Shown here piece by piece: positions 6,450-11,846 of a stretch of 15,321 nt of DNA. A model generated the notes under the pieces. The model was not told the DNA's origin. It did not search any database and saw only the letters and a list, made by a program, of their open reading frames with translations. Made by a program: the position numbers and the translations under genes. The first letter of the stretch is position 1. Every line of letters starts with the position of its first letter. The stretch is from Candidatus Pacearchaeota archaeon. GTDB taxonomy: Archaea > Nanoarchaeota > Nanoarchaeia > Pacearchaeales > GW2011-AR1. The stretch spans positions 1 through 15,321 of the forward strand of contig NZER01000436.1 in NCBI GenBank assembly GCA_002690445.1, written 5' to 3'.

Positions 6450-6863
6450 ATGCCCGATCATACGCGCAGTAGGTTAAACTGGCAAGAATACGCATTAGAA
6501 ATCGCTAAGGTAGCCTCAGGGAGAAGCGAGGATCCTTACTTAAAGGTGGGATCATGCGTTTTGAGGCATGATAATAGTATTGCCGGAGTAGGATATAACG
6601 GAGCACCCCCGGGTATAGAAATAGATTGGTCCGACAGAAACGATAGGCGCTTAAGGGTGGTTCATGCAGAGGTTAACGCCTTACGATACACGCGCCCCGG
6701 AGAATGTTATATTTTAGCTTGCACTTTGTTACCCTGCAATGAGTGTTTAAGGATGATTGCTTCCTATGGAATCAAGGAGCTTGTATATCAGAGCGTTTAC
6801 GATAAAGATGTTTCATCTTTAAGGCTGGCAGAAGAATTTCAAATAAACTTAACAAATGGATAA
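6450..6863 (+). CDS. dCMP deaminase
   Basis: This zinc-dependent enzyme deaminates dCMP to dUMP, the precursor for dTMP, in the cytoplasm. The 137-residue protein has the H72-A-E74 motif (VVHAEVNAL) and P95-C96-N-E-C99 (LLPCNECLRMI) of the cytidine/deoxycytidylate deaminase family; E74 is the proton shuttle and H72, C96 and C99 bind zinc. VGYNGAPPGI (47-56) is the conserved substrate-loop sequence of phage and host dCMP deaminases. It is shorter than T4 CD (193 residues), lacking that enzyme's insert. The ATG follows the upstream stop by five bases and the stop overlaps the next start by eight bases. With nrdA and dNMP kinase it makes a nucleotide-supply set. Confidence 0.93.
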   Translation: MPDHTRSRLNWQEYALEIAKVASGRSEDPYLKVGSCVLRHDNSIAGVGYNGAPPGIEIDWSDRNDRRLRVVHAEVNALRYTRPGECYILACTLLPCNECLRMIASYGIKELVYQSVYDKDVSSLRLAEEFQINLTNG

Positions 6864-7515
6864 TTTGCCTTTTTTAGCCGCCCACACTCGAAATAACTCA
6901 GGTTTGCTGAGCTATAACTCGAATACCGAAAAGTGGGAAGAAAAATATATTGCCCTACCCGCACGAACAAAGAATTGGGATCTAGTAGTCGATGAGATAG
7001 AAAATCACCAGATTTACACTTACCCCTTATTTACCAAAAGTTTTTGCGAGGATTTTATAAAAATAACCGAAGAGTACGGAAAGTGGAAAAAATCAAGACA
7101 CAAACATTACCCAACCACAGACATGCTCCTAGCAGATTTCGAAATGAATGAGATTTATGAAAACGCGCTCAACAAATACGTTTATCCTGCGATGAGACAC
7201 TTATATTCTTTAGATGGAGAACGCTGGGACTCCTTAGAATCTGAAAATTTTGTAGCAAAATACGGAGAAAAAATACAAAACTCTCTCGGCATACATCATG
7301 AAGTTAGTCTAATTACAGCTCTCGTGAACTTGTCTCAGGTTGGAGAGGATTTCGAGGGTGGAGGAACTTTTTTTAAAAAGCAAAAAGTTTGTGTACAACC
7401 ACCAAGGGGAAACGTCAGTTTACATCCGGGGGACATAACCCATAAACACGGAGGAAGACCAACAACAAAAGGAACTAGATATATTATTGTTTCTTTTTCT
7501 AGTTTTAAAAAATAA
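6856..7515 (+). CDS. 2OG-Fe(II) oxygenase, prolyl-4-hydroxylase-like
   Basis: This 219-residue enzyme belongs to the 2-oxoglutarate and Fe(II)-dependent family. The double-stranded beta-helix core reads LGIHHEVSLITALVNLS (144-160), DFEGGGTFF (165-173) and HPGDITHKHGG (190-200), then GTRYIIVSF. Iron ligands would be H147-x-E149 and H196, with R208 for the 2OG carboxylate. The usual H-x-D is here H-x-E, a rare but tolerated change. Phage members are often called PKHD hydroxylases; the substrate (protein prolyl/lysyl or another) is unknown. The start overlaps dCMP deaminase by eight bases, and the SET-like gene begins one base after the stop, suggesting coexpressed protein-modifying activities. 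Confidence 0.88.
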   Translation: MDNLPFLAAHTRNNSGLLSYNSNTEKWEEKYIALPARTKNWDLVVDEIENHQIYTYPLFTKSFCEDFIKITEEYGKWKKSRHKHYPTTDMLLADFEMNEIYENALNKYVYPAMRHLYSLDGERWDSLESENFVAKYGEKIQNSLGIHHEVSLITALVNLSQVGEDFEGGGTFFKKQKVCVQPPRGNVSLHPGDITHKHGGRPTTKGTRYIIVSFSSFKK

Positions 7516-7516
7516 C

Positions 7517-7870
7517 ATGGAAAACAAAAAAATATTTTCAATCAAGAGTTATTCAAAAGGAGAGGTCGTAGAAGAGGTCAAGACGACTCTCTTTAGAAAA
7601 GCTCCTGATAGAAATAACGTTTTCATTATCGATAAAATATATTATGCGATTCCAGACGGAAATGCCTTAATTTACAAACATTCTTCCGAGGCGAATCTTG
7701 AGTATGAGTACAAAAAAGGCGGAGCAGAGTTAAAAAAAGGAGAGGTAAAAGTGTATCCTCCTCGCCTGACTTTTTTAGCAAAGGAAGATATAAAAGAGGG
7801 AGAAGAATTAACAATAGATTTTGATAACAGTTTTTCGAAGCCCGGGCTTGGAACAGTAAGACGAAGATGA
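7517..7870 (+). CDS. Miniature SET-domain-like protein, degenerate
   Basis: The ATG at 7517, one base after the upstream stop, is chosen over an upstream TTG (7487) that would run inside the oxygenase gene. The 117-residue product aligns by eye with the viral SET fold: KIFSIKSYSKGEVVEE (5-20) matches the KSFxKGELVEE strand-turn of chlorella virus vSET, YKHSSEANLEYEY (53-65) matches F-N-H-S-x-x-P-N, and AKEDIKEGEELTIDFDNSF (88-106) matches the I-x-x-GEE-I/L-T-x-x-Y ending. The N-terminal glycine-rich SAM loop is missing, N of NHS is K54, and the catalytic-region Tyr is F102. It may be a non-catalytic binding module or an altered methyltransferase. The stop overlaps the next start by four bases. 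Confidence 0.7.
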   Translation: MENKKIFSIKSYSKGEVVEEVKTTLFRKAPDRNNVFIIDKIYYAIPDGNALIYKHSSEANLEYEYKKGGAELKKGEVKVYPPRLTFLAKEDIKEGEELTIDFDNSFSKPGLGTVRRR

Positions 7871-8217
7871 GCGCTTTTTTAGAACAGTCTTTTTTTGTAT
7901 CATTTATTTTATTGATCTGGTTACAGACAGAAGCGTTCTATGAATACTGTAAGCTTTTGGGTTTTAAAAAAATATTTAAAATAAAAGATTATGAAGATTT
8001 CCTTGAATTGTCGGAGGGCGTCTCGTACATAGAGTATCTTAACATTAAGTATGATTCTTTTTTTACTAGGCTAATAAGCTGTCCAATTTGCCTAACCGTT
8101 TGGCTGCAGATTTTTCTTACCCTTTATTATGGAGATTTCTCCCTTTTCTTTGTAAAAATATGGCTTACGCTTGTATTATATTTTGTAGCAGTTCTACTTT
8201 TAAAAAAGTCGGGTTAA
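7867..8217 (+). CDS. Membrane protein with CPxC motif (DUF1360-like)
   Basis: The 116-residue protein has hydrophobic segments at ~5-20 (LEQSFFVSFILLIWL) and ~80-112 (VWLQIFLTLYY, then IWLTLVLYFVAVLLL). Between them is RLISCPICLTVW, a C-P-x-C motif before a membrane helix, which resembles the TCPxCLSxW signature of DUF1360-type membrane proteins common in phages. It probably sits in the inner membrane with two or three spans. The start overlaps the SET-like stop (ATGA). Function is unknown; the cysteines might bind metal or act in redox. Confidence 0.72.
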   Translation: MSAFLEQSFFVSFILLIWLQTEAFYEYCKLLGFKKIFKIKDYEDFLELSEGVSYIEYLNIKYDSFFTRLISCPICLTVWLQIFLTLYYGDFSLFFVKIWLTLVLYFVAVLLLKKSG

Positions 8218-8218
8218 T

Positions 8219-8593
8219 ATGGAAAATAATGAAGAAAAAATAGGAAGCGCGGAGACGCACGGCGTACATACATTCGAAGACGTTTATGATTTTGTTGGTT
8301 TTTTAGAGAATAAAGGTAAGGAGACGGTTGATGAAATAAAAGAGAATATTCCGCAAATAACCAATCTAGTTTTACTTAAAAAAGCCTCGACTAAGAAGCC
8401 TTGCAAGTGTAGGGGCCAAGCGGAGGGACAAATGGAAAAAAGAAAAAATATGCTTTTAAATTTTTACAAAAAGTTTATGCAAAGTCTTAACGAAGAACAA
8501 AAAAATAGACTTAAGGATATTATAATGAGAGATTACACTTGCGAGAACATTATTTTTAATAGTGAAAAAGAACAAATTTTAGAATTAAAATAA
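8219..8593 (+). CDS. Unknown 124-residue protein with CKCRG motif
   Basis: Begins one base after the upstream stop. The N-terminal third is acidic (ENNEEKIGSAETHGVHTFEDVYDFVGFLE), the centre contains KKPCKCRGQAEGQMEKRKN at ~60-78, a basic C-K-C segment, and the rest is helical (LNFYKKFMQSLNEEQKNRLKDI) with another cysteine near the end (YTCENI). The cysteine placement could form a metal site, but no family is recognised. Operon position and overlap-tight spacing support a real gene. It follows a membrane protein and precedes an equally unknown helical protein. Confidence 0.65.
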   Translation: MENNEEKIGSAETHGVHTFEDVYDFVGFLENKGKETVDEIKENIPQITNLVLLKKASTKKPCKCRGQAEGQMEKRKNMLLNFYKKFMQSLNEEQKNRLKDIIMRDYTCENIIFNSEKEQILELK

Positions 8594-8598
8594 ATAAC

Positions 8599-9093
8599 AT
8601 GTCTTTTGAAACAATAGTTGATTTTCTGACGGACGAAAAAAGAGTTTATAGAAATTTTTTCATCGAAGCAATAGATCCGGAAAGCACTCGAGATTTCGTT
8701 AAGCCGCCACCCGACGAGAGGCGCCCAAAGCTAATACCCGGTATGAACAAACAAATGAGAGACATCTCCCCGAAAGAGCGCGTGAACCTAGTAAAGAAGC
8801 GAGACCAAGAACAAAAGGCTCACTTAATCGCGCTAAACAAACAACTGGACGAACTTAACGAAAAAGCACTAACAACCGAACTTAGCGTTAAAGATGTTCA
8901 TTCGATGGTTCAAATAGGAGACCAAATAAATCAGGTTGAGCTTCTAATGGACAGGGAAGCGTGGTTCAAGAAGAATATTTTAGAAGGGGGAGATGGAACA
9001 TATGATGGAGAAAACCCCCCAATAGCAGACGATGTCGGCATGTCTCCGCCGCCCGAGCTTTTGGCAACTCAGCAAACTGACGAGGCCCGTTAG
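8599..9093 (+). CDS. Unknown 164-residue helical protein, possibly structural
   Basis: The product is mostly charged helix: residues ~55-120 (ERVNLVKKRDQEQKAHLIAL, KQLDELNEKAL, MVQIGDQINQVELLMDREAW) could form a coiled-coil hairpin. A proline-rich basic stretch (KPPPDERRPKLIPGMNKQ) precedes it and the C-terminus is acidic and proline-rich (GGDGTYDGENPP, MSPPPELLATQQ). Such composition is seen in phage scaffolding or assembly proteins, but this is only a resemblance. It is the last gene of the rightward operon; its stop is two bases from the stop of a convergent gene, and no terminator is visible between them. Confidence 0.68.
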   Translation: MSFETIVDFLTDEKRVYRNFFIEAIDPESTRDFVKPPPDERRPKLIPGMNKQMRDISPKERVNLVKKRDQEQKAHLIALNKQLDELNEKALTTELSVKDVHSMVQIGDQINQVELLMDREAWFKKNILEGGDGTYDGENPPIADDVGMSPPPELLATQQTDEAR

Positions 9094-9095
9094 TC

Positions 9096-9419
9096 TCACA
9101 TTAACATTTTTGACATTTGGGCTACTTGAGCATTGCTAACGGGATTTTTTATTTTAATTTTTTTAAATATCTCATTAAATAATTTATCTACGATTTCGTC
9201 TGTTGAAAAACCTTCATTTTCCGCCCACATCCATTTGTTAATATTCACAGAATAACATTTTATTTTACTATCTGCGTCTTTGCCGACGAGTATTGCTTTT
9301 TCTGTTTTTTTATTTGCTATTACAAAAGTATTGCGACCTAACGTTTTTTCAGAGATAAATTCATATCCTCTATGAGCGCCTTGTTTTTTAATTTTTTTAA
9401 TTATTTCCTGTAGGCTCAT
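9096..9419 (-). CDS. Unknown 107-residue basic protein
   Basis: Minus-strand gene convergent with the 8599-9093 gene. It begins MSLQEIIKKIKKQGAHRGYEF, followed by beta-strands (NTFVIANKKTEKAILVG, KIKCYSVNINKWMW) and helices (DEIVDKLFNEIFKKIK), a mixed alpha/beta small domain. Upstream on the minus strand a weak AGGA lies nine bases before the ATG. Possible promoter elements overlap the GAGACA hairpin at 9451-9465. No family is recognised. It is the only leftward gene in the right two-thirds of the window. Confidence 0.62.
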   Translation of the reverse strand: MSLQEIIKKIKKQGAHRGYEFISEKTLGRNTFVIANKKTEKAILVGKDADSKIKCYSVNINKWMWAENEGFSTDEIVDKLFNEIFKKIKIKNPVSNAQVAQMSKMLM

Positions 9420-9450
9420 TACTTATATATCCTATATATTTATTACACTT

Positions 9451-9465
9451 GAGACACAATGTCTC
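9451..9465. promoter_or_regulatory. Inverted repeat GAGACA-CAA-TGTCTC
   Basis: A perfect 6-bp inverted repeat with a 3-base centre lies in the 149-base divergent region between the leftward gene starting at 9419 and hsp20. It could be a repressor site or a short hairpin. The rest of this region is AT-rich with no gene. Confidence 0.4.
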
Positions 9466-9539
9466 TTGTAAAGGTTTGTAAATAGGTGACTTTTTGGCAC
9501 ACATTAGTGTTTTTTCCTAAGAAAACCCCCATTTTTTCA

Positions 9540-9568
9540 TTGGCACGGTAGTTGCTAGAGGGTAGTAT
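9540..9568 (+). promoter_or_regulatory. Possible hsp20 promoter
   Basis: TTGGCA (9540-9545), a 17-base spacer and TAGTAT (9563-9568) end directly at the ATG at 9569. If used, transcription would begin inside the annotated start, favouring the in-frame ATG at 9596. Confidence 0.45.
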
Positions 9569-9922
9569 ATGAATACACTATTAAGATACAATAACATGTG
9601 GGACACCCTTGATATATTCGACAACGCTTGGAATGACTTTTCCCACAGGACAAAAGTGAGTGGCCACCACCACGAGACAGACGATGGCTATGAGTACGAG
9701 CTAGAACTACCGGGCTATAATAAGAAAGACGTAAGCGTTTCGGCAGTCGATGGTGTCATTACAATTAATGCCGTGAAGGGCGAAAAAACCAGAAAACTCT
9801 CTGTAGGAGTCTCAGAGGACGCAGACTTATCCACAATCGCAGGAAAGCTAGCGGACGGAATCCTAACCATTAAGGTAGATAAACAGGAGAGGGCTAAACC
9901 AATCACGGTAGAAATTAAATAA
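9569..9922 (+). CDS. Hsp20-family small heat-shock protein
   Basis: A 117-residue alpha-crystallin-domain protein, an ATP-independent holdase that forms oligomers. The domain begins at ~33 (ETDDGYEYELELPGYNKKDV, ~36-55), continues SVSAVDGVITINAVKG and ends with the conserved AGKLADGILTIKVDK (family A-x-x-x-x-G-V-L-x-V-x-V-P-K). The C-terminal KPITVEIK supplies an I-x-V motif used for oligomerisation. The N-terminal arm is short. Hsp20 genes are common in T4-like marine phages. The ATG at 9569 is kept, but a promoter -10 abuts it, and the in-frame ATG at 9596 (MWDTLDIFDN) would give a 108-residue protein that still includes the whole domain. Confidence 0.92.
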   Translation: MNTLLRYNNMWDTLDIFDNAWNDFSHRTKVSGHHHETDDGYEYELELPGYNKKDVSVSAVDGVITINAVKGEKTRKLSVGVSEDADLSTIAGKLADGILTIKVDKQERAKPITVEIK

Positions 9923-9926
9923 AAAC

Positions 9927-9955
9927 TTGACATAAACTAAGGGGGGTGATAAGAT
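9927..9955 (+). promoter_or_regulatory. Promoter of the lipoprotein unit
   Basis: TTGACA (9927-9932, consensus), a 17-base spacer containing a G6 run, and TAAGAT (9950-9955). It starts four bases after the hsp20 stop. The expected transcript begins near 9962, about 10 bases before the ATG. Confidence 0.75.
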
Positions 9956-9971
9956 CTCAAAAGTTAATAAA

Positions 9972-10163
9972 ATGAATAAAGTATTACTATTGATTACAGG
10001 GACGCTTTTAATGGCGTCGGGTTGTTCGAGTACCGTAGCTGTTGGACCACAAGCCAACAAGGAAGCTGTAGTTGGCGCTTCGCTAAGCACCAGCAAGGTG
10101 GGGGTTACGGTTCCCCTTCTTAAGGCGTCCGTGCAGAGCGTGGAAGGTACAACCGAGAAATAA
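9972..10163 (+). CDS. Small phage-encoded lipoprotein
   Basis: The 63-residue precursor has a lipoprotein signal: MNK, a hydrophobic core VLLLITGTLLM, then lipobox A-S-G-C18. Cleavage before C18 leaves a mature peptide of 46 residues (CSSTVAVGPQ and so on), lipid-anchored in a Gram-negative envelope; the +2 residue is Ser, which in E. coli usually directs to the outer membrane. It forms an independent unit with its own promoter (9927-9955) and strong terminator (10189-10217). Superinfection exclusion and an outer-membrane spanin are both possible, though spanin genes are usually next to an endolysin, which is not seen here. I cannot choose. Confidence 0.8.
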   Translation: MNKVLLLITGTLLMASGCSSTVAVGPQANKEAVVGASLSTSKVGVTVPLLKASVQSVEGTTEK

Positions 10164-10188
10164 GCAAATTGCCCGTTCACGAACCTCG

Positions 10189-10217
10189 CGCCGCCCTTTT
10201 TGGGGCGGCGTTTTTTT
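10189..10217 (+). terminator. Strong intrinsic terminator after the lipoprotein
   Basis: CGCCGCCC (10189-10196) pairs with GGGCGGCG (10203-10210) over eight base pairs, followed by seven T. This is a textbook Rho-independent terminator. Confidence 0.93.
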
Positions 10218-10218
10218 G

Positions 10219-10247
10219 TTGACTTTTCTATAGATAGATGTGATACT
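10219..10247 (+). promoter_or_regulatory. Promoter of the membrane-protein unit
   Basis: TTGACT (10219-10224), a 17-base spacer and GATACT (10242-10247). The -35 begins two bases after the terminator's T run. The predicted start near 10254 is about four bases before the ATG at 10259. Confidence 0.65.
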
Positions 10248-10258
10248 ATCATTAATAT

Positions 10259-10510
10259 ATGACAGAAAATACATGTAGTAACAATAAGGGTAGTGCTATG
10301 ACTGAAGTAAAAACCGTATATGCAAGAATTGCAGTTGGCCTTTTGGCTTTAAATTTTTTGCTAACGGGATATGTCGTGACACAATTAAACAAGACCGTTC
10401 AATCTCAAATTGAAACGCAACATCAAACATCGGGCCCTAGTTCTGCTCAGCCCCTAAATATGCCAAGCGGACAAGATAGGCAAAACCCAACCGAAACTAG
10501 AGAACAGTAA
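10259..10510 (+). CDS. Single-span membrane protein of unknown function
   Basis: The 83-residue product has one transmembrane helix at ~21-40 (VYARIAVGLLALNFLLTGYV) preceded by a short, mildly charged N-terminus and followed by a polar tail rich in Gln, Ser, Pro and Thr (QTSGPSSAQPLNMPSGQDRQ). The tail is probably periplasmic. An internal ATG at 10298 (MTEVKTVYARIAV) has AAGGG seven bases upstream, one of few plausible Shine-Dalgarno sites here, so a 70-residue form is an alternative; the ATG at 10259 fits a leaderless start. It has its own promoter and terminator. With the adjacent lipoprotein it could form an envelope pair, but this is inference. Confidence 0.72.
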   Translation: MTENTCSNNKGSAMTEVKTVYARIAVGLLALNFLLTGYVVTQLNKTVQSQIETQHQTSGPSSAQPLNMPSGQDRQNPTETREQ

Positions 10511-10525
10511 GTTCAGTTATAGGAG

Positions 10526-10543
10526 GAGAGCTTATAAGCTCTC
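10526..10543. repeat. Perfect 18-bp palindrome
   Basis: GAGAGCTTATAAGCTCTC is identical on both strands and lies in the 3' untranslated region between a stop codon and a terminator. AGGAGG overlaps its left edge, but no ORF follows. It may be a protein-binding site or an RNA hairpin. Confidence 0.6.
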
Positions 10544-10557
10544 GTCTTCATATCACG

Positions 10558-10592
10558 GTCACCCCATGGTTAAATTTGGGGTGGCTTTTTTT
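10558..10592 (+). terminator. Intrinsic terminator after the membrane-protein gene
   Basis: GTCACCCCA (10558-10566) pairs with TGGGGTGGC (10577-10585) over nine base pairs including one G-T, followed by seven T. Confidence 0.9.
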
Positions 10593-10604
10593 ATATATTT
10601 ATGT

Positions 10605-10610
10605 TATTAT
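10605..10610 (+). promoter_or_regulatory. -10-like element before the sugar dehydrogenase gene
   Basis: TATTAT lies seven bases before the ATG at 10618, without a convincing -35 at the right spacing. It may be a -10-only (late-type) promoter giving a leaderless mRNA. Confidence 0.4.
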
Positions 10611-10617
10611 TTAGAAA

Positions 10618-11457
10618 ATGAAGATAGGTATTGTTGGAAACGGCTTTGTTGGCCAAGCCACAGCGCGACTTTGTCATCGAGAAGAGTACGCTCGCATTTG
10701 GGATGTAGACGAAAGCAAGAGGCAGTTTTGTGAAAATTTACACGACTTTAAAGATTGTTCTTTTGTTTTTATTTGTGTTCCTACCCCAATGAAGAAAAAT
10801 GGAGCCTGTGATACTAGCGTGGTAGAATCAGTTGTTAGAGAGCTTATGGAGTGTGACATAAATAAAGAAAGGATAGTTATCAGGTCAACAGTGCCAGTTG
10901 GAACCAGTAGAAACCTCGGGGTTATGTTTTTTCCAGAGTTTCTCACAGAGCGAAATTGGAAAGAAGACGTAAAAAATTGTAAAACTTGGGTTCTTGGGAC
11001 GGATATTAGAGATGATAAAATAAGAGATGATTTTTATTTTTGGTTGAGGAGAGCTTATTTACAAAAGTGTTTAAAACACGATCCAGAACTTTTATTTTCA
11101 AGTACAGGAGAGGCGGAGCTTGCAAAATATGTAAGAAATTGCTTTTTAGCAGTAAAGGTTTCTTTCTTTAATGAAATAGAAAAGTTTTGTGATAAAAAAG
11201 ATTTAAATTATGAACAAGTAAGAGGCCTTACCTGTTTGGATGAAAGAATAGGAAAAAGCCATACTCAGGTACCCGGACCAGACGGCAAGAAAGGCTTTGG
11301 AGGAACATGTTTTCCAAAAGATATAAATTCACTAATTTACCAAATGAACAACAATCAACTAATTGCTTCTGTTATGGGCGCAGCAAAATATAGAAATGAA
11401 AATCTTGATAGACCCGAGCAAGATTGGAAAGAAGATAAAGGGAGAGCCGTAGTATAG
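10618..11457 (+). CDS. UDP-glucose/GDP-mannose dehydrogenase-family protein, C-terminal domain missing
   Basis: The family oxidises a nucleotide sugar to a uronic acid using two NAD. Seen here: the NAD-binding GNGFVG (7-12), VPTP (54-57), STVPVGTS (90-97), the central helix FLAVKVSFFNE (176-186) with K180 and N185, and the active-site GFGGTCFPKD (226-235) with C231. Normal members have ~390-440 residues with a third, UDP-binding Rossmann domain; this one stops at 279, after the central dimerisation region. The catalytic residues are intact, so it may be a compact enzyme with another partner or a different substrate. No Shine-Dalgarno. Two glycosyltransferase-like genes in the window may use its product. 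Confidence 0.88.
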   Translation: MKIGIVGNGFVGQATARLCHREEYARIWDVDESKRQFCENLHDFKDCSFVFICVPTPMKKNGACDTSVVESVVRELMECDINKERIVIRSTVPVGTSRNLGVMFFPEFLTERNWKEDVKNCKTWVLGTDIRDDKIRDDFYFWLRRAYLQKCLKHDPELLFSSTGEAELAKYVRNCFLAVKVSFFNEIEKFCDKKDLNYEQVRGLTCLDERIGKSHTQVPGPDGKKGFGGTCFPKDINSLIYQMNNNQLIASVMGAAKYRNENLDRPEQDWKEDKGRAVV

Positions 11458-11460
11458 TTT

Positions 11461-11538
11461 GCTCTCGTAGCTCAGTTTGGATAGAGCAGCAGTCTTCTAA
11501 ACTGCGGGTCGCAGGTTCGAATCCTGCCGGGAGTACCA
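11461..11538 (+). tRNA. tRNA-Arg (anticodon UCU), CCA encoded
   Basis: A full cloverleaf is visible: acceptor GCTCTCG/CGGGAGT (with G-U pairs), D-arm GCTC/GAGC, anticodon stem GCAGT/ACTGC with loop CTTCTAA (anticodon TCT at 11496-11498), and T-arm GCAGG-TTCGAAT-CCTGC. CCA is encoded at 11536-11538. It reads AGA, a codon used heavily in this AT-rich phage. It begins three bases after the dehydrogenase stop. Confidence 0.95.
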
Positions 11539-11541
11539 TTT

Positions 11542-11706
11542 ATGAAAGAAGAAAATCAAAAAAAATATAGCAAAAGCTTAAAAGGAAAAGAGGCTGTGAT
11601 GCGAGCCAGAAGAAAATACGACGAAAAAGATCCCGACAAGCGAAGACAACAAAAAAAAGAATATATGCGCAGAATGAGGAAAAAAGATCCAAATAAATGG
11701 AGATGA
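11542..11706 (+). CDS. 54-residue very basic protein between two tRNAs
   Basis: The ORF starts three bases after the encoded CCA of tRNA-Arg and stops three bases before tRNA-Gly; both gaps are TTT. It begins MKEENQKKYSKSLKGKEAVM and consists largely of Lys, Arg, Glu and Asp, with a loose repeat R-x-Y-D-E-K-DPDKRR and M-R-K-KDPNKWR (residues ~24-54). The KxxPxKxR pattern resembles nucleic-acid-binding segments found next to phage HNH endonucleases, but no catalytic motif is present. It might be an RNA- or DNA-binding peptide. No Shine-Dalgarno is present. The exact fit between tRNAs supports a real gene. Confidence 0.6.
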   Translation: MKEENQKKYSKSLKGKEAVMRARRKYDEKDPDKRRQQKKEYMRRMRKKDPNKWR

Positions 11707-11709
11707 TTT

Positions 11710-11783
11710 GCGAGTGTAGCACAATGGTAGTGCGGGAGCCTTCCAAGCTCTTGATGAGGGTTCGACTCCCTTCGCTCGCTCCA
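11710..11783 (+). tRNA. tRNA-Gly (anticodon UCC), CCA encoded
   Basis: Cloverleaf: acceptor GCGAGTG/CGCTCGC (one T-G), D-arm GCAC/GTGC, anticodon stem GGAGC/GCTCT with loop CTTCCAA (anticodon TCC at 11742-11744), T-arm GAGGG-TTCGACT-CCCTT, and CCA at 11781-11783. It reads GGA. It is followed by a T-rich stretch that may end transcription; nothing else is seen up to 11820. Confidence 0.94.
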
Positions 11784-11846
11784 TTTTTTTATTTTTTTTT
11801 GTGTCTTTTTTGTGGGGGGAGACTACAATATTAGTAGGAAATAGTT

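Noticed and set aside
7487..7516. Upstream TTG extension of the SET-like gene
   Set aside because: It lies inside the oxygenase gene; the ATG at 7517 is one base after the stop.
9715..10274. Three minus-strand ORFs under hsp20, the lipoprotein and the terminator
   Set aside because: They run through a strong terminator and clear plus-strand genes.
11540..11784. Two minus-strand ORFs overlapping the tRNAs
   Set aside because: Antisense to tRNA-Gly and the basic ORF; composition is an artefact of the reversed Lys/Arg-rich gene.
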